Shown in pieces: positions 1-12,885 of a DNA stretch of 64,000 nt (position 1 is its first letter; every line of letters begins with the position of its first letter). A program made the position numbers and the translations under genes. The notes under the pieces were generated by a model, which was given only the letters and a program-made list of their open reading frames with translations, was not told where the DNA came from and did not search any database. Source of the DNA: Apus apus. Taxonomy: Eukaryota; Chordata; Aves; Apodiformes; Apodidae. The stretch is taken from assembly GCF_020740795.1 (NCBI RefSeq), contig NC_067286.1:36742003-36806002 (forward strand). Direction: 5' to 3'.

Positions 1-601
1 CAAGCTATTTCATTTTTTATAAAGAATTCTTAAAGTAAAAAGAAACAAACAAAAAAAACCCCACCAAAAAGTTTGTCAACAGTTTGTTTGCCGGAAAGAT
101 TTTTATTGATTGGCAGCACTAGATGTGATTTTAAAATACTTACCCAGAAATTTGAAATAAAATATATGCCCAAATTTTTGCAATCTCAGGATTCAAAACA
201 GTAAGCTTCTTGGGGCAGAGACCATCAGAAGATTTTATTTTTACATGGTGCTTAGCACAGTGAGACCCCAGTTTTTGACAGTAGCCCCTGAGTGCTGCTG
301 TAATAGAAGTAATAAACGATAATAATAATAAAGTCTGCCTATTAACTTGACAGGCAATTTTTGAAATAATGAGTCCTCAAGGAAACTAATTTTTTGCCAA
401 TAAGCAATTCAGCCATTTCCTCTTATCACAGGTAATATACATCTGTCTTCTATGCTGTTTGCAGAAATTCTGTAGATGTGCTGTGTCTTCTCATGAGAAA
501 ATTGGTTCATGAAATAGAACAATTTTTCTCAGACTCATGATTTCTTCTTTATTGAGGGCCAAATTGAGCCTGTGTTCAATTGTCCATGTCTGGGACAGTA
601 A

Positions 602-942
602 GTAGTTACAGCACCTCCAGAACAATCCGAGGAAGGAATTGTGACTCACAGAGTTCCAACCCCTTTCTCAGCCACAGCTGCCTACTTGCTCCAGAAAGAA
701 GGTAACCTGCAAATGCTCTATGCTATAGACCATTTACGATCCCTGACAGCTCAGCTGAGCTCACTGCCATGTTGACGGGAGGGAGCCAAGATTACATTCA
801 CACCCTTCTCATGTGTGCAGAGGACAGCAAGGAGTTCTACGTGAAAAGCCTTCCTTCTTCATCCCATGGCAAATTCCGAATCTATAGAGGCTACATGGAG
901 ACTTTGTACTTCAGTAAAGACAGAAAAACCCAGGCATTAACC
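602..942 (+). other. Coding-like remnant, unrecognised, probably not a gene
   Basis: Two open frames of 57 codons abut with a frame change. One runs from 602 to a TGA at 773-775; the other starts at an ATG at 769 and ends at a TAA at 940-942. Their composition is protein-like and not dominated by low complexity. I cannot match either to a family. A decayed processed pseudogene with one frameshift is possible, and chance is at least as likely because each frame is short. No poly(A) tail or target-site duplication is visible. Confidence 0.15.
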
Positions 943-3529
943 TAACCCTTCCTTATCTGCTTATAACATCTGATCAAGAAAAGAGAAGTGGAAAAGTCAA
1001 ATCTCTCTTCTGCCTAATCATAGTAACTCTGAAGTGGCTGGGGATTTTTAAATTTCTCCTTAACTTCAGAGACCACCCATAAAACCTTAAGATCCATTTA
1101 CAGGTCTTGTAAGTACAAAGTTATGTTGGCATGCCTGACATGTTTCTTTGTCAAGATTCTATGGTAGATCAATAATGTTTACAGACTCTTCTTTTAGAGA
1201 TTTTAAAGTTGCCACTGGCAACTGAAGTGCCTTTGATTGCCTTTAATTGCTATGTGGATCCATACTAATGATGACATAAAATAGCCAGATTATTTGAGCT
1301 CTCTCAAAAAAATCACCTCTGATTTTGGATCAAAGACATGTTTAACAATATCCACAGTCCTCATGCATCCACACCACACAATTTGATGTATCACATGCCT
1401 TATGATTAATTTGAGTCGTTATGAGTAATGTGTCTATCACTGCAGTCCTGGCATGAATAATTATTGTTCTGCACCCTGTTGAGATAACTCATTTCTGACA
1501 AAGATCCGCAATTTGGTATCTGCGTAAAAGGAAAGATTAAACAGGAATAGTTTATTAGAATGATATCGTCTGATCAAAATTTTCATAATAAACTTTTTAC
1601 ATCCTAGGAATTGATAAGTCCTTCAAAGAAAAATATAAGAAATGGACCTCAATATGTTGGAGATATTGTCTTTGCAATTACCCCTGGATCTTTCCATCAA
1701 CCTGTGGGATTTGTATATCAAAAATAGTAATGGGAATTTTAAAGCCTGCTGGTTTCCTGGAGACTTGTACTGCAAATAGCAATCACAGTTAGAAACAAAG
1801 CTAGGTCATTCTGAGGGAGATGGAATAACACAAACAGGATCAAAAGAAGATGGAATGTAACATCAAAAAAAATTAAATCAAATATAGAGATTATGAGTCA
1901 GACTGGAGAAAGAACAACAAGAGAGACTTGCGAGCTGGGAAACCAGTGAGCAGAACAGGCACCTGCAAGCCAAAGTCCAAAGTGTGATCCACATGGGAAA
2001 AAAGATTACCAGCAGTTGGTTTTGGCCAGAGCTGCAGTTTGAATCCCTTCCAGAGATTTCACCCTGGTGTGTCATCAACGAGTTCCTCCTTTGGGACATC
2101 AGTGGTGCTGCCTTGAGCAACAGCTCTGGTTAGAGCAGCACCGTGGCTTATGCACTGAGGAGTGAGAGGAAGTTGACACAGACCCTGTTTGTGTCTATCA
2201 TTAAGTCAAACAGGACCAAAAAAACTCAGGTTCTCTATCTACCAGGCAGGTGTTCAAGGCACTGGATTGCTATTTTTGTTCTAACTGGAAGAACATTTAT
2301 GTATGACATGTGAAATAAAAAAGAACTAACAGAAGAGACTGAGAAGTTCTCAATTTCAAAATACTCTGCAGTCTGGCAATTGAGTTTCTTCTTACCAATG
2401 AAATGAAAAAGACTTGTCTTCCAACAGCAGAAGAGGGATTTGAGCCCAGGTTTCCCACAGGCTCTATGAACGCCCTTATGATTGTGCAAGTGAGTAAAGC
2501 AGACAGTGCCTTCTGCTGTGTGAATCCAGACTTTGAAGCCATAACAAGACATTCTGGCAGTTAGGGCAGGATGTCAGTTTGATACCACCCTGCCTTCTTA
2601 CCACATGCACATGAAAGAGTAGCAAAAAATAAGTGGCAAAAACTTCTTACCTTTATTATCACATAAATGGCTACCGGAAAGTCAGCATATGGGCCTCTTG
2701 CCCCAGCCTTGCTACAGTTTTGCTTTTCTTTTTTTTTTCCCCTTTTTATATTCCTTACTGAAACTGCAGTTCATCAGCTCTTCTAAAACTTGAATAGACC
2801 AAGCTGTTTTAAACACATCCTCTAGTGATTCAGCCTTAGTATCATGGCTTTGGTACAAGTTCTGCCTACAACTGTTAGGGGAAGACAGTTTCCTTCTTTC
2901 TTGGCGTGCCTCTACAGCAGCATCCCTTCCCCCAAAAAACACTGCCTGCTTCAGCCTTCCTCTTTTCTAAGATATGAACTTCTATACTAGACATAGTCCT
3001 TCATTTCAGATCTTGCAAAAATAAGCCTGTTATTTTTGAAACAAGAATAGGTGTCCTTTTTTCAATTGCTGTTTTATCAACAGTTCTAAAAAAACTTGGG
3101 TATCTCTTGTGGGAGCATATTTTCTGCCACACACGCACTTATCACTGATCAGACACACTTCTGACAGGTTTCCCTAATAGCTTTGGCTAGTTTAATTCCA
3201 TGTATTAGTATTAAATCAGCATCTGTATTAATTTATTGTACTTTATATAGGTATCTTTCCCTTATTTTTCACATAAAGCTAAGCAAAACTACAAGTGTCT
3301 CCCTGGGTTTGCAGACTCTGAAACAGCAGCAAGCAGTAGTGCCTGTTCTTTTGATCTTGGCAAAGCACCATTTGTGAGGCCTGAAGACAAACTATCATAT
3401 CTATGGGCATAAATTTTTCATTCCTGAAACTCTTGGGAAAAAAAATTGACTAAGAGTCTGTTCCATATTTTAAAAGCTTCCCATGAACTCAGATAAGGGA
3501 CTTGAAAAGAACAGCAGAGTTGTCTGTTA

Positions 3530-3780
3530 TGTTTCATAAAGTATCCATACAGTTTAAGGTCAAAAAAGACCAACAGGTCACTTGGCGTGCTTTTGTGCCT
3601 CACAGCCTGATAAAGGTACATTTGCATTGAGGCAAATACTTTTGTAATTAGACGACTCTCTGCAACAATTTGCATGAATCATCCTTCCTGTTATATATAT
3701 CTTCTCCTTTCTGAATTTAATTTCTCTAACTTCAGCTTCTAATCACTGATTTTGCCATTCCTTTCTCACATTTCACTTGA
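3530..3780. promoter_or_regulatory. Candidate enhancer with paired POU octamers
   Basis: Two exact ATTTGCAT octamers (3620-3627 and 3668-3675) lie 48 bp apart with a TAATTAGA homeodomain core between them. Octamers are bound by POU factors, including the neural class III proteins. Regulatory function is inferred from motif density only. Confidence 0.3.
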
Positions 3781-3831
3781 CTCTGTGAAGTTATTAACAC
3801 CAAAAGTCACTGCCCAGTTTTCTTATTGTAC

Positions 3832-4958
3832 AATGCGTTTGACACTGTCCCGCATGACATTCTGGTCTCCAAAATCACAAGGCATGGATTTGAGAGATTG
3901 ACCACTCAGTGGATAAGAAATTGGCTGGATGGCCACACCCAGAGGTTTGTGGTCAATGGCTCAATGTCCAAATGGAGGCAGGTGACAACTGGTGTCCCTT
4001 AGGGGTCAGTACTGGGACCAGTGTTGTTTAACATCTTTGTTGGAGACATGGACAGTGGGATTGAGTGTATCTTCAGCAAGTTTGCTGATGATACCAAGCT
4101 GTGTGGTGTGGTTGACACTCTAAAGGGAAGGGATGCCATCCAGAGGCACCTTGACAGGCTGGAGAGGTGGGCCAATACCAACCTCATGAAATTCAACAAG
4201 GACAAGTGGAAGGTCCTGCACCTGGGTCAGCACAATCCCAGGCTGGGGAGAGAATGGCTAGAGACCAGTCCTGAGGAAAAGGACTTGGGGGTGGTAGTAG
4301 ATGAGAAGCTAGACATGAGCCGCCAGTGTGCGTTCACAGCCCAGAGGGCCAACCCCATCCTGGGCTGCATCAAAAGAAGTGTGGCCAGAAGGGCCAGGGA
4401 GGTGATTCTCCCCCTCGACTCTGCTCTGGTGAAACCCCACTTCCTGTACTGTGTACAGTTCTGGTGCCCTCAGCACAGGAAAGACATGGAGCTATTGGAG
4501 AGGATCCAGAGAAGGGCCACCAAGATGATCAAAAGGCTGGAGAGCCTCTGCTGTGAAGACAGGCTGATGAAGTTGGGGCTGTTCAGCCTAGAGAAGAGAA
4601 GGCTCTAGGGAGACCTTATAACAGCCTTCCAGTACTTGAAAGGGGCCTACAGCAAAACTGAGGAGACACTTTTCATCCAAGAAGATAGTGATAGGACAAG
4701 GGATAATGGTTTTAAACTGAGAGAGGGTAGATTTGGGTTAGATATTAGGAATAAATTCTTCACTACAAGGGTGGTGAGGAACTGGAATGGGCTGCCCAGG
4801 GAGGTTGTCAATGCCCTATCCCTGGAGGTTTTTAAGGCCAGGTTGGGCGAGGTTTTGCGCAACCTGATCTAGTGGTAGAGTTCCCTGCTCATAGCAGGGG
4901 GGTTGGAACTTGATGATCTTTAAGGTCCCTTCCAACCTTAATGATTCTATGATTCTGT
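3832..4958 (+). mobile_element. CR1 non-LTR retrotransposon, 5'-truncated
   Basis: This is the 3' part of a chicken-repeat-1 (CR1) LINE. The copy begins abruptly inside the reverse transcriptase region, as 5'-truncated CR1 copies usually do, and ends with the characteristic short repeat built on ATTCTATGATTCTGT at about 4943-4957. It contains the C-terminal half of the polymerase and the short CR1 3'UTR (4873-4958). The orientation matches FOXG1, about 35 kb away. No target-site duplication was seen, which is normal for CR1. Confidence 0.95.
3835..4872 (+). pseudogene. CR1 reverse transcriptase C-terminal fragment with two nonsense codons
   Basis: One reading frame of 346 codons runs through this CR1 copy. 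It opens at the reverse transcriptase AFDTV motif, whose Asp is a catalytic metal ligand (codon 3841-3843), and carries the FADD form of the second catalytic motif at 4081-4092. The thumb and C-terminal segments follow. The frame is interrupted by TAG at 4000-4002 and TAG at 4606-4608 and ends at TAG 4870-4872. I saw no frameshift, so the copy is little decayed. It lacks the endonuclease, ORF1 and the N-terminal polymerase, so it cannot move by itself. Confidence 0.9.
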
Positions 4959-7900
4959 AAGTACACTCTATTATTTTATTTTACCTTTTACTCTCCAACA
5001 CTTACTCCATCTCTTTAATCCTGCTGGTGTCCCTTTCTAGTGTTTAAACAAAGTCTCTGCCTATAAATGGCACTGTTACTTCTATGCTGCTATTGCTAAT
5101 ACTTTAACAGATAAAACTACACTTGCCTTTTCACATCTGCTCAGGCCGGTGGTTATGCTGTGATTAGCTGGGTCTTCCTTACCATCACAATAATCCATCA
5201 AACATGAGAATCCAATTCTCTTTTTATTACCTCAAACCGACTCACAGCTCAAAATAGCGTGGACTTGATAAACTTTGAAGTGTCCTGCAAGGATGAGAGA
5301 AAGCTTTAAGCAAGGTTCAACAAATGCTTGTCATAGTGGTGAAGGGGTAAGAATGAGTAATTCAAGATGTATAGCTCACTGAATCTCTCCTGGAACAAGC
5401 TAACAAAATGGTGATTTTTGTGGAAACAGTGTCATATTGCACAACAGTGAAGTGGTAAGTTCCTTTCTTAAATAGTTTTACATATAAGTGTAGTGAAAAT
5501 AACAAGATTTACAACATTGACTAAAGGATTAGCCTTAATGTATGTACATTTATGTTTCTTTCATAGCAGAGAAATGTCTGATGAATTTTCTATTATTTAA
5601 ATGGCCTAGATTGTTTTTTTAATTCCCCACTTTACTTCTGCATGTACAAACTTTGGCCTTTGGACCTGAAATTGTCTAAGTAATTTTTCTTTCATGTTTG
5701 TTCACTGCACGAACAAGGGAATGAGTAATGTACATTTAATAAAATATTAAATTCATATTTTAGGAGACTTAAAAAGCAAACAGCTTTCGATTCACAAATC
5801 ATGAAGATCAACGTAGCAGCTTTCTTCACGATGTCAAGGTTTGAGTTCAAAAAGACGACAGATATTCTCATCTCATGAATAAATTACTACTTGAAATGGA
5901 AGAAATAAAAAGAGGAATGATCATTGGGTTACCAGTTCAATAAACCCGTAACACACCATTATGTTTAAATTCAGAAAGTATTAGTGATGTCTTTGAAGTA
6001 AGTATACACTTTTATTGCATGGTCATTAATTACTACAACAATTCCAAGTATGTCTGGTAGATTTAATTAAAAAAATAAATCAGTTGAGACCAAAAAATAA
6101 GAACAACATCACACAGGTATTCTTCAACCTACAATGTCAGACATTAATAAAAAATACATTTAGTTTGCATGTTTCCTCATTCTTTTAGCACTTGAACATC
6201 TCCCCATCTCCTGACTTGCTATCATCTAGTTTCTTCTCACTAGAAAACACAGGGGAACTTCAGGTCAGAAGACTGATCAAGCTGAGCGTTAGAGAAGTCT
6301 GAAACTCCTTTCTGTAGACCAGATTTCTGCTTTTTCAGATCCTCCCCACACTGCAGTGATGCTACTTTGGCATCAAAATGAAATTTGTTCATTTGTTTCC
6401 ATTTTCTTCATTCTAGTATGGAAATGAAGCAAAAAAAAAGGAATCAGATGTACCAGCAGATTTTTGCCATAGGGAAGGATTTTCTAGTGCTGATTCCATA
6501 TTGGTCTAGAATTCTAGAATTTAAAGTTTCAAAGACCTCAATTAAATATTTCCTTAAATTTCTTGCCAGTCCACTGTTGCTGCTTGACTGCTCATTTTTT
6601 GTCTTTCTAGGCATAGGCAATGACATTGGGATATCTGAATGAGCAATATTTTGAATTTGAACTACATACAGGCAGAGGGGCAAATGACTTCTCTCATTTT
6701 AGGATAGATATCAAACATATAGAAGATTATCTTGAGGTGCACATGAAAAAAAAGTAACTGCAATAACACCTTATTAACCCAACCTAACAGAAAATATTAT
6801 TTTAATTCCTGTGTTAAAAGACTAAAGCCTGAATTTATTCCATCTAATTTTAAGACTCAAAGTGAGGTTCCTAAAAGGAAGTTGGGTTGAGTCTGGACTA
6901 TCAGACTTGGTTGCACCAGCACTCTGTGCTGCATGAACCTGCCTGGGCTTCACCTTTGTTCCCCTTGCCCCTGAATTTGGCTGGAAAGAAAACAAGAGCA
7001 TATAGGCAGGAGGGAAATGTGCTGACACCTAGCCAGGGCACTAAACTGAGTAAGTGAAAGACCAAGACCTTGGAACATCTCACAGTGTCTACTTACAGTC
7101 TGGACATAGCTTCACTTAACCTAGTCTTCCTTCATATCCAAGAAAGAGAGAGGAATATCTGGAAGAGGTATTCTGATCTGCCTTGAGTTCAACCCCTGGA
7201 AAATCTGCAACAGTAAAGAGAATATGCCCTTTACCTTTCAAAAGTGATTGTTAATGTTGATACAAGAGCAAATGGTGCTTTCTTTCATCATAAGATAAAA
7301 ATTAATAGCAAAAAATTTTGTTATCTATTTCAATCACTTTGTTTCAATGTACCTTGATAAATTAACATCCATGTGTGTTTGTGTATTTGTGTATCTAGAC
7401 AGATACACAGATATATTTATATGTAGACATAAAAGTATCTATCAATACAACATATGGTATCTGTCAATACAATGTATTAAATAGAACATAGAATACTGTT
7501 CAGACATAATTACATTTTAGCTAAAAATATGGGCAAGAAATATTGGTGGTTCTAACATGGAAACAAGTGCTGTAAAAAACCTTACCTATGATAATATATT
7601 CTGTGCCATTAAACATTTACTTCATGCAGGCACCAAATTATATTTGCAACATACAATCAAGATTTTTTTTTAAGATTTTTGAGTCGTTCCAATAAGAATT
7701 TGCATATTCACCCTATTTTGTGGTAAACTAAGTCTGAAAATGCAAGTTTTGGCACAACATAAAGTGTGGCTTTAAGATGCAGTCTGAGTTGTAACAATGG
7801 CAACTGAAGCTTAATTTCAGGGAAGTATTCATTTTTTTCTCACTTCTTGCTATAAACTGGGAAAGTGTCATGTCTTTCAATGGACAATAATAAACATCAA

Positions 7901-10900
7901 AAAATATTACATGTTCCTAAACATTGAAATTTAAACATTTGCATTCAGATGAGAGAGGGAGAGGAAATCCAATGCTAACTAATTTAATCTGAGCTTATTC
8001 CAGGCCTGCAACCTTCAGCCTAGCCCTAATACTTTGGCAGAATCTGGCATCTAGTAATTCTAGTTTCATAGCCAGCTGTATACCCATACTTGAGTATCCA
8101 CAAGGTCAAAGGCAAGGTCAAACAGAGAAGAATCTATTGGAAGCATTCTGCACTTTGGCTATTCAAGATAGCATATGTCAGAACAGGGTTCTGCGGTGCA
8201 ATACAGGCTTTCAAAGAATTAGGTGAGGAAGAAAAAACTAAACAAATCAAGCCAAAAAGAAGTCCAAAATCACTTATTATTTATACTCTTTTACTTCATT
8301 ACTTTATATTTTCTTTAATCTTTCCCTATTTCCCCCTTCCTCCTTATTTCTGAGGAGTGTTCACTCTTAAAATTAGGAGCATTGAAGAAAGCTAGATCTG
8401 TTCTACAAATTAATTTTGTGAGGATTCAGTAATTCCTGCAAAACAAATCATTATTCATTGATCCGTATGATGCTACAAGCTTTGGTACTTTCTTTTGTAG
8501 TTCTCTTGTTCTGCACCTACAGTTTAGTATTTTAAGGTCTCAACACCTACACCTTTTAATTTTGCTATTGAATGTTCCACAAATTCCCTTTTCTGTTATT
8601 GCTTTGTATTTTGCAGGCAGAGTATTGATTTAATTTACAAGCATTCCAGTTTTCTATAGCTACAGTTCTTCATTTTCCATCCTTTTTATATGAATATGTC
8701 TAAATCTCTAGAAAATTTAAATGCCACACTAGTAATATCTGCTTCTACTTAATATGTCAAAAATGTAGTTTTATAACTGAGTATAAAAGAGACATTTGGA
8801 TTATTGACATTTAACTGTAAAGAATGAGACTGTCATTATTTACAAGTGGTTTATTACTTTCTTTTATGAATAGGTTTAAAGAACTTTGTTAATTATATGC
8901 TGTATGAGTGCAAAAAAAGCCCCTACTTATACATTTTAAATGCCCTTTTTTCTATATAATTACCTTTAAAGTAATATGAGCATTGCTGCATTGCATTAAG
9001 TTTATACTCTGATATGTTCTCTGAATGTGCTATAAATGCAGAGGTTCTTTCTTTCTTAATAGAATCTCACTTTTCTCATCTTGACTTTCAATATTTCAGA
9101 GGTATTTTAATTTGATTATACATGCAAATCACTTAGGAGACCTAATACATTTATCTAAAAATTAATCACTTCTGTATAACGAATTTAACAATCTCACCTA
9201 CAGTGAACAATACTTTCAAAAGTGTTTCCAATTCCTCCACAGAATTGCTCTGTTTCTCTTGAATACGGATCCTGCCACTCAGCCAAACTGTAACCAGTGC
9301 ACTCCAAGGTCACAAGCAGATTATTGTGTATGTAAAATGCAAAGTTTAAGCTGCCTCTGAGTATTTCACGCTTCCTGGTTTGGGGGGTGGGGAGTTGTCA
9401 TGTGTACTGGGCTGATTCCTACACATGACTGACTTATGTTAAGCTGGAAAAAATATCACCAGGAGAATGTTACTATCAAGACCTGCTGTGATGTCAGGTA
9501 GTCATAGCCAAGTCCTTTCTTTTTGTCTTTGCTAAAGAGACTTTGAGGTGAGACCTAACCAGTTTCCCTTTTGTAGCAAAAGGCCCAGCTGAGGCGAGAG
9601 GCTGTATGCAAGCAATAAGTACTGCAATAACCAGCAGCTGCTGGGAACACCACCAGTTTGGTAAGGAAGGCAACCTTCTGGTAGGTTTGCAAAAAGAAAC
9701 CCAAACAACTGAAGCGTTAAGTAATTTTCTTAAAGATTTGGGGAATTAAAAGCACTAAGTATAATCATTCACAGCTGTCTTATTACTACGAATGTTTAAC
9801 TGGTCAGGTATATGTAGACTCAATTTTGCCACCCTTGTTTTGAGAAATATTTTCTGTCCTCAGTATTAGCAAACCTACATGCTACATAAGATACTCTGCA
9901 GAGAAAGCAAAATTATTTCACAAACCACTGAAAGCCAGACAAAAAGTGTTGCTTGTCATCCTGTATAGTACAGGATTTCCCATGTTCAACTCCTTTATCT
10001 TTAGTAAAATGCATGTGGAATGTGATTTTTTATTTTTATTTTTGCTGGTAGCTGGATGCTTTTCTTTATGATAGATGCAGCTTTCTGTTCTGTAAGTGGA
10101 TGCATTGGACCCATTGTACACATGCCATCTGACTTACCCTTAAAAGCACAAGCTACTTTATCCTCATGTCCATATGAACATCAGGGTATGTGCACAACGG
10201 TGACTGTTCTGATTTTTCAACACTTTGTACATAGAGCTGCATGGGAGAGAGTTTATGGTCTTAAATGTGTTTCCGTGTAATAAATCATGGTATTCTGTTC
10301 TAAGAGGCCTCACCCTTCCAATTGCTTTTATAAAAAGTCTAACCAATTAAAGATAGATGTCCCCATGCTTAACAATCTGAAGCCAACTTCCTGTGGTAGA
10401 TTCCATGTCTTCAAAGTATTCTAACAACCTAGTGTTCCTAAAAAGTAACTAAATAATTCTGACAAAATCTCACTATCTGACAACATGATTTTTTTTTTTT
10501 TCTTTTAATCATCCTGCATGCAGGAGACAGAGCTTTTTCAACACCTATCTCAGGACAATGACAGTTATTCTCAGGAATGATCCCATGCTCACCACCCTCA
10601 GATCCAATTACATCCATTGCACTTCAGTTCCCCAGCATAATTGCACAGTGATCTTATGGCCAAAAAAACCTCTCACAACCCCATTGCAATACAAATAATT
10701 ATTTCCCTTGGAGAAAGGACCAAAAGGCATGATTACCAGACTAGGCTGGACTGCCTCTTCTATTTTAAAAACAAGCCTAGGGCCCAAAGCCAATGACTCC
10801 GCTTGTAGTAGGAATGGATCTTGCAAAGTTCAGCATAGTTCAATAACTAAGTAATTTGTATACACTAAAAAATAAATCATATCACCATTAACTATACAGT

Positions 10901-12885
10901 GAAAAACATCGACTGGGCCTGGGACAGAACAGGAAAAAACACAGTTTTCCTCTAAGGGAAACTGAGAACTGAAGGGAAAATTATCCCTATCCAAACCACA
11001 TTTTAGCAAACTTCAACTGTAGCTCTTTTTTCACCTGAAGAACAGAGGAGCACACTACTCATTTCACATTTTTAGAGGAGCTGCTTTTAATTTTTTTCAA
11101 ATGAAAAAAATATTTCTTCCATTTCCTCCCAAAAAACTAGGATGAAGTGGGTCTACTTTGTCTGAAAGACTAACTTTCCTGTTTTGAAAAAATAACAGTA
11201 TCTTAAATGAATTAAGAGAGTAAAAAGATGCCTCAAAATAGAAGACTGATTGCAATTGTAACTATGTAGAAATTATCTGTCTATATTACATCTCTGATGC
11301 AGAGCTATAACCTGAGAAAACACGTTTTCCCCAAGAAAATTACTATAGTCTTTTATATACCTGCCGATTTTTTTATGTTCTTGCTCTGCTCCCTTTTTTA
11401 AAGCTCTGATGTCATTAAAAATTCATAATATTTTACACTATGAAATAATTAATTTCACTAGTTGATTCTTCATTTTCCTATGTTTTTGATATTTTATTTT
11501 AAGTAGAAAAAAATATTCCTTGGTGACATCTGGGTAGGAAAAAAAGGACTACTAATGTGTGAATGAATATCATTTGGTTGAGGATAAAACAGATGACCCA
11601 ATCATTTCTAAACTGACTACTTTCTGTTCTGTGAAAGTGTTAACAGAACTAAATAGAGATGATAGGAAAAATGAAAGAAGAGTACATATTGGATACTTCA
11701 GACTTGCCTACAGCATATTGTACTTTTGAATTTATGGTAATTTGTGATAAGCTAGGATCCCTTCACATTTAAAAAAAAAAAAAAAAGTTAAAATGATCAG
11801 TATATTCTAGAAGATATACTGGAAATTTCAACAAGTGAGTTGCAGTCAGAAAGAAGTGTAGAAAAGCTGTTGATATTAAAGGATATGATTCTATAAAAGG
11901 TAGAGAAATAGATACACTGAAAGAGTTCAGAACAGGAAAAAAAGTTTTATAGTATATGAGCACTTACAAAATGAAAATGATAGATTTTAGTCAGAAAGGG
12001 CTTAAATAATTGAGGGCTAAAAAGAAATTTTAAAAACCTGTAATTGAGTTTATCGGACTTGTAACAAACAATGCAAGTGCAAAGATTTCAGTGTTACAAC
12101 CCTTTAATTCAATAGATGCTTTAAAATATTTTATAAATGCTTTGTTTGTATGTTGATTTGTGCTTTGTTTATAGAATAACATTGTTTACCTCTGCCTAAA
12201 TGTGTCTTATAGCTTAAAAGCAGTGGATAGTAGATTATACTCAGTTGAATGTACTTATAGGACTTTTGTGCAGGCAGCCATGCTTTCTTCTACCTCTCAA
12301 GCTCCATCTCATTGTATAGAACATAACTGGATAGCCACACTATTTCTGTCTGAGAGAGTGGAGTGATCATGTTCAGGCACAGTAGCTGGACCATCTTTGT
12401 ATTCCAGTCTCTGTGGTCACACATCAAACGTTGAAGATCATTGTTCAGATGCTCATACTGTCCCTACAGACTTTCCAAGGTAGACAATAAAAGTGTCTCT
12501 GCTACCACTTTTCCAGTTGATGAAGTGTATCAAACTTAAATTTTACTCCTACAGGATATTAAAAATCCTTAAGCCCAGTCTTCTACAGAGTTCTTCTAAA
12601 ATGTATTCTGAGTTAAGAGATCAACAGAATGTATCTATTTTAATGACACAATTAGGGGAACACAAAATTAGTGGTTACATTCAACAGCAGGAAAGTGTAA
12701 GAACTGAGATGCTTATGCAACTTTCATTAAGTCTCCTTGTGGCTAAGTTTTGATACTACCATTAATTAGAAAATAAAGTCTGTTTTTCATAAGATTCTGG
12801 GCTGGCCAATCCACAGAACAGATAAACCAGAAAGACATCATTTTCTGTAAAAGACTTTTCCTTGGAAACTGTAGCTCAGAGACTA
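4959..12885. other. AT-rich intergenic DNA, no gene recognised
   Basis: About 7.9 kb without a supportable gene. Frames are short and uninformative. ATTTGCAT-type octamers occur at 7698-7705, 7937-7944 and 9122-9129. The interval 8640-9200 is AT-rich with many TAAT and TTAAT cores and could be a conserved element. A short imperfect direct repeat (TATCTATCAATACAA-like, then TATCTGTCAATACAA) lies near 7436-7475. No tRNA or second transposon was found. Confidence 0.6.
8640..9200. promoter_or_regulatory. Possible distal regulatory element
   Basis: AT-rich block with several homeodomain-type TAAT/ATTA cores and an exact ATGCAAAT octamer at 9122-9129. It has no repeat character and no reading frame of note. 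Inference from motif content only. Confidence 0.2.

Larger units (their letters stand above)
1..3831. other. Distal intergenic DNA, no gene recognised
   Basis: AT-rich noncoding sequence. Reading frames here are short and lack recognisable domains. Two items are listed separately: a weak coding-like stretch at 602-942 and a motif-dense block near 3530-3780. The segment 1370-1500 also looks motif-rich (several TAAT cores), but nothing firm can be said without alignment. Confidence 0.6.

Noticed and set aside
4021..4872. CR1 reading frames as host genes
   Set aside because: They are parts of a 5'-truncated retrotransposon with in-frame stops.
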